A stretch of 37,613 bases of DNA, taken from Streptomyces coelicoflavus (GTDB taxonomy: Bacteria > Actinomycetota > Actinomycetes > Streptomycetales > Streptomycetaceae). Shown here in pieces: positions 29,622 to 37,191 of this stretch. How positions within the stretch are numbered: the first letter of the stretch is position 1; every line of letters begins with the position of its first letter. Below the pieces are notes generated by a model. That model had not been told where the DNA came from. It was given only the letters and a program-made list of their open reading frames with translations, and did not search any database. The DNA is taken from the NCBI RefSeq assembly GCF_003112555.1, contig NZ_BEWB01000025.1, positions 1 through 37,613 of the forward strand, in the 5' to 3' direction. The position numbers were made by a program, and so were the translations under genes.

Positions 29622-30905
29622 GTGCCATCCACTGACGAGACCGGGCAGGCGGCCCGGCACGCATCCCCGGCCGGCCCCCCGCCGCCCACCGGGACCCCGG
29701 CCGACGGAGCCCCGGCCGGTCCGGGCCCCGGCATGCCGCGCTGGCTGCCGCGCGCCATGGTGCTGGCCCTCGCGCTCATCGCCGCCTTCCAACTGGGCAG
29801 CTGGGCCTTCCACCAGCTCACCGGGCTGCTGATCAACGTCCTCATCGCGTTCTTCCTGGCCCTGGCCATCGAACCCGCGGTGAGCTGGATGGCCGCGCGC
29901 GGCCTGCGCCGCGGGTTCGCCACCTTCCTCGTCTTCCTCGCCGTGCTGATCGCCGCCGCGGGGTTCGTCACCCTGCTCGGCTCCATGCTCGCCGGCCAGA
30001 TCGTCAAGATGGTCGAGGAGTTCCCGGACTACCTGGACTCCGTCATCAACTGGGTCAACGGCCACTTCCACACCGAGCTGAGACGGGTCGACGTCCAGGA
30101 GGGCGTGCTCCGCTCCGACTGGCTGCGCAACTACGTGCAGAACAGCGCGACGGGCGTCCTGGACGTGTCGGCCCAGGTCCTCGGCGGCCTCTTCCAGCTG
30201 CTGACGGTCCTGCTGTTCTCGTTCTACTTCGCCGCCGACGGCCCCCGGCTGCGGCGCGGGCTCTGCTCCGTCCTGCCGCCCGCCCGCCAGGCCGAGGTCC
30301 TGCGCGCGTGGGAGATCGCCGTGGACAAGACCGGCGGCTACCTGTACTCACGCGGGCTGATGGCGCTGATCTCCGGCGTCGCGCACTACATCCTCCTGGA
30401 GATCCTCGAGGTGCCCTACGCCCCGGCGCTCGCCGTCTGGGTGGGCCTGGTGTCGCAGTTCATCCCGACCATCGGCACCTACCTCGCGGGCGCCCTGCCC
30501 ATGCTGATCGCGTTCACGGTCAACCCCTGGTACGCGCTGTGGGTGCTGATCTTCGTGGTGATCTACCAGCAGTTCGAGAACTACGTGCTGCAGCCCAAGC
30601 TGACGTCCAAGACCGTGGACATCCACCCCGCGGTCGCCTTCGGCTCCGTCATCGCGGGCACCGCCCTGCTCGGTGCCGTCGGCGCGCTGATCGCCATCCC
30701 CGCGGTCGCCACGCTCCAGGCGTTCCTCGGCGCCTACGTCAAGCGCTATGACGTCACGGACGACCCACGCGTCCACGGGCGCCGGATCCGCCGGGTGGGG
30801 CCGGGGGAGCCCACACGGCTGCGCAAGCTGTGGACCCGGCGCCCGGAGCAGGGAGGCCCGGGGGCGCGGGGACCGGAAGGGGCCGGGGACGGCGGACCCC
30901 AGTGA
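29622..30905 (+). CDS. AI-2E family (PerM-type) transporter
   Basis: The 427-aa protein has a Pro/Gly/Ala-rich N-terminal tail (about 40 residues) and about eight membrane helices. The first are MVLALALIAAFQLGSW, then a pair at residues 65-125. The family signature comes late: YAPALAVWVGLVSQFIPTIGTYLAGALPML and FENYVLQPKLTSKTVDIHPAV. Family members move autoinducer-2, ions or other small solutes; the substrate here is unknown. The GTG at 29622 was chosen because a promoter-like -10 box ends 6 nt upstream; a GTG at 29604 would add six residues but lies inside that promoter. A charged C-terminal tail of about 50 residues follows the last helix. Confidence 0.9.
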   Translation: MPSTDETGQAARHASPAGPPPPTGTPADGAPAGPGPGMPRWLPRAMVLALALIAAFQLGSWAFHQLTGLLINVLIAFFLALAIEPAVSWMAARGLRRGFATFLVFLAVLIAAAGFVTLLGSMLAGQIVKMVEEFPDYLDSVINWVNGHFHTELRRVDVQEGVLRSDWLRNYVQNSATGVLDVSAQVLGGLFQLLTVLLFSFYFAADGPRLRRGLCSVLPPARQAEVLRAWEIAVDKTGGYLYSRGLMALISGVAHYILLEILEVPYAPALAVWVGLVSQFIPTIGTYLAGALPMLIAFTVNPWYALWVLIFVVIYQQFENYVLQPKLTSKTVDIHPAVAFGSVIAGTALLGAVGALIAIPAVATLQAFLGAYVKRYDVTDDPRVHGRRIRRVGPGEPTRLRKLWTRRPEQGGPGARGPEGAGDGGPQ

Positions 30906-30910
30906 GAGCG

Positions 30911-30934
30911 GCGGCACGCCTCCGGGGGTGCCGC
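30911..30934. terminator. Terminator between convergent genes
   Basis: GCGGCAC (30911-30917) pairs with GTGCCGC (30928-30934) around a 10-nt loop, in the 30-bp gap between two convergent stop codons. There is no T run; it can act in both directions. Confidence 0.55.
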
Positions 30935-30935
30935 G

Positions 30936-31691
30936 TCAGTACGTCGGGCCGGCCCACACGCCGGCGCCGGCCACGGCGGCCGCGTAGCAGCACACCGCCG
31001 CGGTCACGACCCGACGCCGTACCGCCTCGCTCCACGGGGTGAGGGCCAGCAGCCGGGCCAGGAGGGGCAGGACCAGCACCGCGTGCAGGGACACGCCGTG
31101 CAGCGGCTTCAGCCACGCCGTGGAGTGGTAGGCGGCCTCCTGGTGACCGGTGCGGGTGAGCACCACACCGCGCGCGATCATCGAGGCGCCCGAGGCGAGC
31201 CCGACGAGCAGCACCGCGAACCCGGAGCGCACCGCCAGGGCCATGCCCGCGGGCCCCGTGGGACGACGGAAGAAGGCGGTGAGCGCGAACGCGGTGAGCA
31301 GCACGACCAGGACACCGCCGCCCACCGCGAGCGTCATGGACACGGTGGTGTCGAAGGGCGTCTCCATGTTGAGGTGCGAGGGCACCTCGCGCCATGCCTG
31401 GAGGGTGATCCCGCCGACCTCGACGACGCAGTCGGCCGCGAACACCGCGAGCAGCACCGCGCGCGTTCGCGGCCGGAGGTCCAGGTACGAGGTGACCCAG
31501 GTGACCGCGATCAACGTCACCCCGAAGGACAGCCCGAACGTCACCGGTTTGCGCCAGGACACCGGCCCGTCCCAGGGCCCGCCGTCCACCGCGAACACCA
31601 CCAGGTGCGCGAGGCCGGAGAGGATCAGCACGAGGCCCGTCGCGCGGCACAGGCGCGGCAAGGGAGAGCGGTCGGTGTGGGCGGTCTGCAT
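30936..31691 (-). CDS. Seven-helix integral membrane protein, function unknown
   Basis: This 251-aa protein is mostly hydrophobic. I count seven helices, for example GLVLILSGLAHLVVFAV, KPVTFGLSFGVTLIAVTWV, VFAADCVVEVGGITLQAW, GGGVLVVLLTAFALTAFF and VVTAAVCCYAAAVAGAGVWAG. An EVPSHLNMETPFD loop lies between helices 3 and 4. I do not recognise the family. The ATG at 31691 has no ribosome site; CAGGCT, a near-consensus -10, ends 6 nt upstream, so the message may be leaderless. It lies downstream of the small antitoxin-like gene, 77 nt away, in the same direction. Confidence 0.8.
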   Translation of the reverse strand: MQTAHTDRSPLPRLCRATGLVLILSGLAHLVVFAVDGGPWDGPVSWRKPVTFGLSFGVTLIAVTWVTSYLDLRPRTRAVLLAVFAADCVVEVGGITLQAWREVPSHLNMETPFDTTVSMTLAVGGGVLVVLLTAFALTAFFRRPTGPAGMALAVRSGFAVLLVGLASGASMIARGVVLTRTGHQEAAYHSTAWLKPLHGVSLHAVLVLPLLARLLALTPWSEAVRRRVVTAAVCCYAAAVAGAGVWAGPTY

Positions 31692-31768
31692 GGGAGGAGC
31701 CTGGCAACGGCCGCCCGCCCCGTCGTCGTCCGGCCGGAGGCACCCGCCGTACGCCGGCGGGAGCAGGG

Positions 31769-31969
31769 TCAGCCCTGCGGTTCCTGCGGCTTGGCGTCGA
31801 TCTCCCGCAGGTTGCGGTCCTTGAACTCGGTGCGGGTCTCGGTGCGGTGACCGCGGGCGATGTAGTCCCGCACCACCGCCTCGACGGCGTCCTGGGGTGA
31901 GCCGATACCGGCCAGGCCCATCACCTCCACCACGAGTTCGGCGTCGAGATCGATGGTGATCCTGGCCAT
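31769..31969 (-). CDS. VapB-like antitoxin without a toxin partner
   Basis: The 66-aa protein begins MARITIDLDAELVVEVMGLAG and continues with SPQDAVEAVVRDYIARGH, the strand-helix-helix pattern of VapB-type ribbon-helix-helix antitoxins. The polar tail (about residues 42-66), where VapB would bind its toxin, is short. No PIN-domain VapC is encoded on either side: a 7-TM gene is downstream and recA is upstream and divergent. It is therefore an orphan, possibly a stand-alone DNA-binding regulator. The ribosome site GGAGAGGGGAC precedes the ATG at good spacing. Confidence 0.85.
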   Translation of the reverse strand: MARITIDLDAELVVEVMGLAGIGSPQDAVEAVVRDYIARGHRTETRTEFKDRNLREIDAKPQEPQG

Positions 31970-32066
31970 GGTGTCCCCTCTCCGACCTCTCCCGGTGTCG
32001 CATCCGCATCCAACCACCTGGCTCGCCGCCCCGGGGACGTACGCTCGGAAGTGCCACGTGGTGCGC

Positions 32067-32096
32067 TTGACACGAAAATCGAACATCCATTCTTAT
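32067..32096 (+). promoter_or_regulatory. SOS-regulated recA promoter with LexA-type box
   Basis: A perfect -35 TTGACA (32067-32072) is followed 18 nt later by TCTTAT (32091-32096). Between and over them lies TCGAACATCCATTCTT (32079-32094), which matches the actinobacterial SOS box TCGAAC-N4-GTTCGA in its left arm and in TTC of the right arm. LexA bound here would block polymerase. Confidence 0.75.
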
Positions 32097-32190
32097 GGAG
32101 GCTCCGGCGGGGCTCGTGACGGGTGATTCGAGTGGGTTCGGGTGGAGATGCACCCGAGTTATCCACAGGCCGGACCCGCATCGGGGCCCA

Positions 32191-32213
32191 TTGTCAGTGG
32201 CAGGCATTAGCGT
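32191..32213 (+). promoter_or_regulatory. RecA-NDp promoter of recA (LexA-independent damage promoter)
   Basis: TTGTCAGTG (32191-32199), 8 nt, TAGCGT (32208-32213) is an exact match to the RecA-NDp consensus TTGTC-R-GTG/N8/TANNNT. Transcription would start near 32220, giving a leader of about 37 nt before the recA ATG. Confidence 0.88.
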
Positions 32214-32256
32214 CTTTGACGTGAAGCGATCGAATCAAGCAAACCGGGTGGAACCC

Positions 32257-33381
32257 ATGGCAGGAACCGACCGCGAGAAGGCCCTGGACGCCGCGCTCGC
32301 ACAGATTGAACGGCAGTTCGGCAAGGGCGCGGTCATGCGCATGGGCGAGCGGCCGAACGAGCCCATCGAGGTCATCCCGACCGGGTCGACCGCGCTCGAC
32401 GTGGCCCTCGGCGTCGGCGGCCTCCCGCGCGGCCGTGTCGTGGAGGTCTACGGCCCCGAGTCCTCCGGCAAGACGACCCTGACCCTGCACGCGGTGGCGA
32501 ACGCGCAGAAGGCCGGCGGCCAGGTCGCCTTCGTGGACGCAGAGCACGCCCTCGACCCCGAGTACGCCAAGAAGCTCGGCGTCGACATCGACAACCTGAT
32601 CCTCTCCCAGCCCGACAACGGCGAGCAGGCCCTGGAGATCGTGGACATGCTGGTCCGCTCCGGTGCCCTCGACCTCATCGTCATCGACTCCGTCGCCGCG
32701 CTCGTCCCGCGCGCGGAGATCGAGGGCGAGATGGGCGACAGTCACGTCGGTCTGCAGGCCCGGCTGATGAGCCAGGCCCTGCGGAAGATCACCAGCGCGC
32801 TCAACCAGTCCAAGACCACCGCGATCTTCATCAACCAGCTCCGCGAGAAGATCGGCGTGATGTTCGGCTCCCCGGAGACCACGACCGGTGGCCGGGCGCT
32901 GAAGTTCTACGCCTCCGTGCGCATCGACATCCGCCGCATCGAGACGCTGAAGGACGGCACGGACGCGGTCGGCAACCGCACCCGCTGCAAGGTCGTCAAG
33001 AACAAGGTCGCGCCGCCCTTCAAGCAGGCCGAGTTCGACATCCTCTACGGCCAGGGCATCAGCCGCGAGGGCGGCCTGATCGACATGGGCGTGGAGCACG
33101 GCTTCGTCCGCAAGGCCGGTGCCTGGTACACGTACGAGGGCGACCAGCTCGGCCAGGGCAAGGAGAACGCGCGCAACTTCCTGAAGGACAACCCCGACCT
33201 GGCCAACGAGATCGAGAAGAAGATCAAGCAGAAGCTGGGCGTCGGTGTGCGCCCCGAGGAGTCGGCCACCGAGCCCGGCGCGGACGCCGCCTCCGCCGCC
33301 CCGGCCGACGCCGCCCCGGCGGTGCCCGCTCCCACGACCGCCAAGGCCACCAAGTCCAAGGCCGCGGCAGCCAAGAGCTGA
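32257..33381 (+). CDS. recA: RecA recombinase
   Basis: This 374-aa recombinase has Walker A GPESSGKTT, Walker B LDLIVIDSVAALVPRAE, the L1/L2 DNA-binding loops (GEMGDSHVGLQARLMSQALR and FGSPETTTGGRALKFYAS), and the conserved INQLREKIGVMFG. The C-terminal tail is Ala/Pro/Lys-rich (about 40 residues), as in other Streptomyces RecA proteins. It carries out homologous pairing and triggers LexA self-cleavage. Two damage promoters precede it. ATG at 32257 has GGGTGGA upstream; in-frame codons further upstream run through the promoters. recX follows after 3 nt. Confidence 0.98.
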   Translation: MAGTDREKALDAALAQIERQFGKGAVMRMGERPNEPIEVIPTGSTALDVALGVGGLPRGRVVEVYGPESSGKTTLTLHAVANAQKAGGQVAFVDAEHALDPEYAKKLGVDIDNLILSQPDNGEQALEIVDMLVRSGALDLIVIDSVAALVPRAEIEGEMGDSHVGLQARLMSQALRKITSALNQSKTTAIFINQLREKIGVMFGSPETTTGGRALKFYASVRIDIRRIETLKDGTDAVGNRTRCKVVKNKVAPPFKQAEFDILYGQGISREGGLIDMGVEHGFVRKAGAWYTYEGDQLGQGKENARNFLKDNPDLANEIEKKIKQKLGVGVRPEESATEPGADAASAAPADAAPAVPAPTTAKATKSKAAAAKS

Positions 33382-33384
33382 CCC

Positions 33385-34167
33385 GTGACCCGACGAACCG
33401 ACTGGGCCGAGTACACGAGCGGCTCCGCCGGGCCGGGCGACGACGCGTACGGGGCGGCTGCGGCCCCGTACGAGCCGGATCCCTCCGCCGTCGGTCCCCA
33501 CGAGGACGGCGCGGCGCGCCACGGTGACGGCGAGGTGCGCCACGGAGGCGGACGGAGCCGTGGAGCGGGCGGCACGCGCGGGCGCCGAAGGCGCGAGCGT
33601 GTGGAGCCGTCCGCCGAGGACGGAGGTGCAACTTCCTCGTCGAGGGCCGAGAAGGGGGAGCCTCCGCGGGACCCGGTGGAGCAGGCACGGGCGATCTGCC
33701 TGCGCCTGCTCACCGGGACCCCGCGCACCCGCAGACAGCTGGCCGACGCCCTGCGCAAACGGGAGATCCCCGACGAGGCCGCGGAGGAGGTGCTGTCCAG
33801 GTTCGAGGAGGTCGGTCTGATCAACGACGGCGCCTTCGCGCAGGCCTGGGTGGAGTCCCGGCACCACGGCCGCGGGCTGGCCAGGCGCGCCCTCGCCAGA
33901 GAGTTGCGCACCAAGGGCGTCGAGGCGACGGTCATCGACGTGGCGGTGTCCCAACTGGACACCGAGCAGGAGGAGGAGACCGCGCGCGACCTGGTCGCGC
34001 GCAAGCTGCGCGCCACCCGGGGACTCGACCGCGACAAGAGACTGCGCCGCCTCGCCGGCATGCTGGCCCGCAAGGGCTACTCCGAGGGCATGGCCCTGCG
34101 GGTGGTCCGCCAGGCACTGGAGGAGGAGGGCGAGGACACGGAATACCTCGGCGACGAGGGGTTCTGA
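33385..34167 (+). CDS. recX: RecX, regulator of RecA
   Basis: The 260-aa protein has a RecX domain in residues 95-250 made of three-helix repeats: ARAICLRLLTGTPRTRRQLADAL, ARRALARELRTKGVEATVI and KRLRRLAGMLARKGYSEGMAL. RecX binds RecA filaments and limits their activity. The N-terminal 95 residues are a polar low-complexity extension rich in Gly, Arg, Asp and Glu, longer than in E. coli RecX (166 aa) and common in Streptomyces. The GTG at 33385 lies 3 nt after the recA stop, so expression depends on recA transcription. The conserved chromosome order ends with this gene; insertion-sequence remnants follow. Confidence 0.95.
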   Translation: MTRRTDWAEYTSGSAGPGDDAYGAAAAPYEPDPSAVGPHEDGAARHGDGEVRHGGGRSRGAGGTRGRRRRERVEPSAEDGGATSSSRAEKGEPPRDPVEQARAICLRLLTGTPRTRRQLADALRKREIPDEAAEEVLSRFEEVGLINDGAFAQAWVESRHHGRGLARRALARELRTKGVEATVIDVAVSQLDTEQEEETARDLVARKLRATRGLDRDKRLRRLAGMLARKGYSEGMALRVVRQALEEEGEDTEYLGDEGF

Positions 34168-34276
34168 GCGGGCGTCCAACCGAGGGCACTCTGGGCAGGT
34201 GATTACCTGGACTGGGTCTGTATGGTGAGTGGTTTTTCTATAATTTTCGGCAGCGTTGATCGTCCGTGACTGGGTA

Positions 34277-34770
34277 TCAGTTGAGGACGATAATGTGACG
34301 CAGGAGACGGTGGCCGACGCGGCCGTACATCAGCGGCTTGAGTAGCCTGATCTTGGTGTTGACGCCCTCGGTGCGTCCGTTGTGGTGCGGCAGAGTGAGG
34401 GCAGCGTCCAAGGCGGCGCGGTCGTGCTCCAGACCTTGCGCGAAGCAGTGAAGGGCAGGTCAACGTTGCGGCTCCGGGTCATCCTGGCCGTCAAATTCTC
34501 CGCTTTGCCCTCGCGCGGGATGAGTCAGGTCGGCAAAGGCGTGGATGTGGCCAGCCAGTACGGCCATCTCGGGGCAGGCGTGGGCGAGCTGGTGGGCAGA
34601 GTGTGCTGGTCCTCGTCGAGATGGCCGGGGCGGCGGGTGAGCAGGCCGGTGACCTCGCGGGGCGAAAAGGGGAGCGTGGTCGGGCCCTGGGACAGCACGC
34701 ACGGGGAGGCTTCCCTGCATCTCGCCGAGGTGCACCACCAACGCAATCGAGAGCATCAACGCACGGATCC
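34277..34770 (-). pseudogene. ISL3-family transposase remnant, C-terminal part, frameshifted
   Basis: Read on the minus strand, the end encodes LPHHNGRTEGVNTKIRLL, then KPLMYGRVGHRLLRHIIVLN and a stop at 34277, the classical ISL3 C-terminus. Upstream pieces in other frames give PALHCFAQGLEHDRAALD, HACPEMAVLAGHIHAFADL and SPREVTGLLTRRPGHLDED, also ISL3-like. Stops and at least two frameshifts separate them, and the N-terminal half is missing, so it cannot make a functional transposase. The AT-rich flank at 34216-34250 is probably the old element end. Confidence 0.82.
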
Positions 34771-34975
34771 GCAAGGCTGTCCGGGCCCAGGCGATACTTC
34801 CCCACTGTCCATGCCGCCCTCAAATGCGTCTACCTGGCCGTCATGCGCCTGGACCCGACCGGCACCGAACGCAAACGCTGAACCATGTGTTGGAAGGCCG
34901 CATTCCAAGTCTTCGACGGCCGGCTCACCGCCGGGCGACGAACAGACCGAATTCCACCCTTCGCTACATAGACCG
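34729..34975 (+). pseudogene. IS256-family transposase remnant, C-terminal part
   Basis: The plus strand reads CTTNAIESINARIRKAVRA, then after a frameshift YFPTVHAALKCVYLAVMRLD, then after a stop WKAAFQVFDGRLTAG. These are consecutive blocks of the IS256 transposase C-terminus. The fragment abuts the ISL3 remnant head to head near 34735, implying that one element was cut by insertion or deletion at this point. Not functional. Confidence 0.82.
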
Positions 34976-35332
34976 CCTACGGCACGTCGAGTACCGCGGT
35001 GACCTCATAGGTGGCTGCCGGGGTGAGGTCGACCTGATCATCGGCGAGATTTCCTCCTGCCAGCGATGGGCGCCCGCTCGACGTCCCGTTTGTGTGGACG
35101 CTGGAAGGACAGTCCTCACCTTGTAACGACCCAGAATCGGAACCGTTTTGGATCAATAGCTGAAACCGTCAAGTGCCGACCCGTCGGGCAGCGAAGCGCG
35201 ATGTGCCGACAGTAACTGGTTGGGTGAAAGAGGCCGGGCCGAGCCCGGACGAGACCGTCGCTGAACTCGGCGCCTGCCTCGGCTCGTCGGAGAGTCAGAT
35301 AGTAGACGACAGCTGACTGTTCGGAGGCTGAA
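34976..35332. other. Non-coding sequence between IS remnants and the secreted-protein pair
   Basis: About 357 bp with lower GC and no ORF that shows codon bias or a recognisable family. It may contain the lost end of the IS256 element. I see no repeat, promoter or RNA that I could support. Confidence 0.5.
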
Positions 35333-35662
35333 TCAGGAGGCCTTCTCCATGTACCCGGCATCCGTAACGTACGACCCCGACGGACAATAGACCACAGAAA
35401 GTCCGCTTGATTTCCATACGCCCGCCTCGCGCGAAAATTCTACGCCGCCGACCACGCTCTTGCAATTCGCGATAGCCTTGTAGTGACCACCGTTGCTGTT
35501 GGTGCACTGTGCGCCCACAGCGTCAGAAAGGATTTTTTTGGCTGAGCATCCTGTCGGCCATCCTGTTGCCGCATCGGTAGCGGCAATTGCTGTACTTTGC
35601 AGTGCCAACGGAGAAACTGCGAGTATTCCGCCCGCAACGAGGAGGGAGAAGCGCATCTTCAT
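35333..35662 (-). CDS. Small secreted four-cysteine protein, paralogue A
   Basis: The 109-aa precursor has a Sec-type signal peptide (MKMRFSLLVAGGILAV..., likely cleavage after AIA near residue 27). The mature domain of about 80 aa has four cysteines spaced C-x13-C-x13-C-x25-C. Conserved elements are PTGC, CTNSNGGHYKAIANC and GVWKSSGLSVVYC. It is clearly paralogous to the next gene upstream, with the same cysteine pattern; two disulphides are likely. I do not know its function. ATG at 35662 has GAAAGGG 8 nt upstream and its own promoter. Third-position GC is far below the chromosome norm (AAA codons, many A/T endings), pointing to transfer. Confidence 0.82.
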   Translation of the reverse strand: MKMRFSLLVAGGILAVSPLALQSTAIAATDAATGWPTGCSAKKILSDAVGAQCTNSNGGHYKAIANCKSVVGGVEFSREAGVWKSSGLSVVYCPSGSYVTDAGYMEKAS

Positions 35663-35687
35663 AGTGCAACCCTTTCTTGATCGGTCA

Positions 35688-35715
35688 ATTCTAGACGTAT
35701 GTTGAAGAGGGTCTA
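35688..35715 (-). promoter_or_regulatory. Promoter of secreted paralogue A
   Basis: On the minus strand TAGACC (35715-35710) and TAGAAT (35693-35688) are spaced 16 nt. The -10 is a strong Streptomyces consensus. Located in the 67-bp gap between the two paralogues, it indicates separate transcription. Confidence 0.55.
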
Positions 35716-35729
35716 TCGGTTTCCGGGTG

Positions 35730-36074
35730 TTAGTTGTACCTCGTCTCAACGCCAGCTACCGTAGGCTTGCCGGACCCAGAACAGTATGCTATAGAGAAGC
35801 CTGACTTGGTCCAACGGCCCACAGCGTTGGTAACCCTTCCCTCTGAATCCTTACAATTTGCGATTGCGCGGTAGGATCCTCCATTGCTGTTTGCGCATGT
35901 AGCGGTTGTTCGCCATGAGTCAGCAATGGAATACTTGCAGCCTGTCGGATGTGCCGTAGCGCCGGAGGGGGAAGCTGACGCAATGGTCGCACCACCGAGC
36001 GAGAGAGCGCCTACCAAAATCCCTACAAGGGCTGAAGCGCTACCGACTCGTCGCGTATGAGCTTCTCTCAGCAT
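35730..36074 (-). CDS. Small secreted four-cysteine protein, paralogue B
   Basis: The 114-aa precursor has a basic N-region and a hydrophobic core (ASALVGILVGALSLGGATIA), with probable cleavage after ASA near residue 35. The mature part of about 80 residues has cysteines C-x13-C-x13-C-x23-C and shares PTGC, C-x-NSNGG-x-Y-(K/R)-AIANCK and W-x-x-SG-x-S-x-x-YC with paralogue A. ATG at 36074 has an AGAAGGGA-type site upstream; longer in-frame starts lack a signal peptide at the N-terminus. Codon use is again atypical for the chromosome. Function unknown; the family appears to be confined to actinobacteria as far as I recall. Confidence 0.82.
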   Translation of the reverse strand: MLREAHTRRVGSASALVGILVGALSLGGATIASASPSGATAHPTGCKYSIADSWRTTATCANSNGGSYRAIANCKDSEGRVTNAVGRWTKSGFSIAYCSGSGKPTVAGVETRYN

Positions 36075-36419
36075 CTCTATTCGTCCCTTCTCTCTTTGAG
36101 GCAATCGACTCGATGCTTGCCTGGAGGTTCCACTCGATCGCGTAATGGATCTGGTGCAGCCGCAGTCGAGTGCCAGGTAGTGATCTAGGTTCCTGGCCTG
36201 TGCTTCCAATGATGACTGACCCATGTTCTGGCGTGTTGACATTGCATCCACTGCTTCTTGGCATTGCGTCTATCGTGTTGTCCTTGAATGTGGGAGATGC
36301 TTCCAGTTGGCAGCCATGACTCCTCCTCCACATTGGTGCGTGCAATGAGAGCACGACGCGTGTTGTCGGCGTACAAGTGGGCAGCCGTGGCAAGGTATCC
36401 GTGATGCTGCCATGTCATC
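36075..36419. other. Low-GC non-coding stretch upstream of paralogue B
   Basis: About 345 bp of unusually low GC for this chromosome. Several ORFs cross it but none shows codon bias or family resemblance. It must contain the promoter of paralogue B, which I could not assign, and probably one end of the neighbouring ISL3-type element. Confidence 0.5.
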
Positions 36420-36424
36420 GTGCG

Positions 36425-36648
36425 CTGGTGAGGGCAGGAGGATGATGCGGTGGCAGAGCAACGGCGCACCTGCGCGGCCGGCCACCACCCGTTCTGAAGT
36501 TTCAGATCGCTGATGCGTCCTGGCTGACGCCAGCATTGAACGGCGCCGTGATGCCCTGAACGACTCCAGGCTGGCCCTCTCGGACGGTGTTGGCCAGGCT
36601 GGACAACGCCAGGAAACGGGCGCCAGGCAATTGCTGAACCGTCTTCAT
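36425..36648 (-). pseudogene. Second ISL3-type transposase remnant, C-terminal
   Basis: Minus-strand segments in successive frames read LPGARFLALSSLANTV, GITAPFNAGVSQD, RISDLKLQ and VVAGRAGAPLLCHRIILL. Together they resemble the C-terminus of an ISL3-type transposase of a different subgroup from the one after recX. Two frameshifts occur, near 36510 and 36485. Only about 75 codons remain. Confidence 0.6.
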
Positions 36649-36760
36649 CCTGTTCTGCAGGGGTGATGGCGCAGGTCAGCGGAGGTGGCGTGGCAAGGCA
36701 AGGCTCTTGGTCGTTGCGGCGGTGTTCTCTACGCACCACGCTTCGTCCGAGGAGCCTCGC

Positions 36761-37145
36761 TTGGTCCCGTATCGAGCCACGCTCGACATCCCCATCCCTC
36801 ACGAACTGGTTGAGCATGTCTCGTGCCTCATCTGTGCCTGAAGGTGTGAACGCGGCACGCGGTGGCGGAGTCTGGCTTCCAGCAGGCTCTGCTGGTGTAC
36901 CTGTGGAAAAGCGAGATGCTGCCCCAACTCGCGGCGGGTTCGGGGTCTTCACCGCGACCGCTTGGCGGTACGTCGAGGAGACCCTCGACCTCCTGGCCTC
37001 CTTGGCTCCCAGCTTGCCGAGGCCCTCGTCGGCCCGGGCGAAGGAGGCTTCGTCATCGTCGACGGAACGCTCATCCCCATCGAGCACATCGCCGCGGACG
37101 AGCGGTGTACTCCCAGAAGCGCCGGAAGCAGGGCATGAATGTCTA
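36761..37145 (+). pseudogene. IS5-family transposase remnant, N-terminal half
   Basis: The plus strand reads VPYRATLDIPIPHELVEHV, then after a frameshift LLVYLWKSEMLPQLAAGF, GVFTATAWRYVEETLDLLA and, in a further frame, GGFVIVDGTLIPIEHIAADE. This is the helix-turn-helix part and the first DDE aspartate of an IS5-family transposase. The reading frame is broken at least twice and the fragment stops before the second catalytic aspartate, at about 37145. Confidence 0.78.
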
Positions 37146-37191
37146 GTGCTGTGACCGGATTGGTTCACCGGGTTGGCGGTACTGTCCGCGC

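Noticed and set aside
34239..34244. Perfect TATAAT downstream of recX as a promoter
   Set aside because: No acceptable -35 at 16-19 nt, and it lies in the AT-rich end of an IS remnant with no gene after it.
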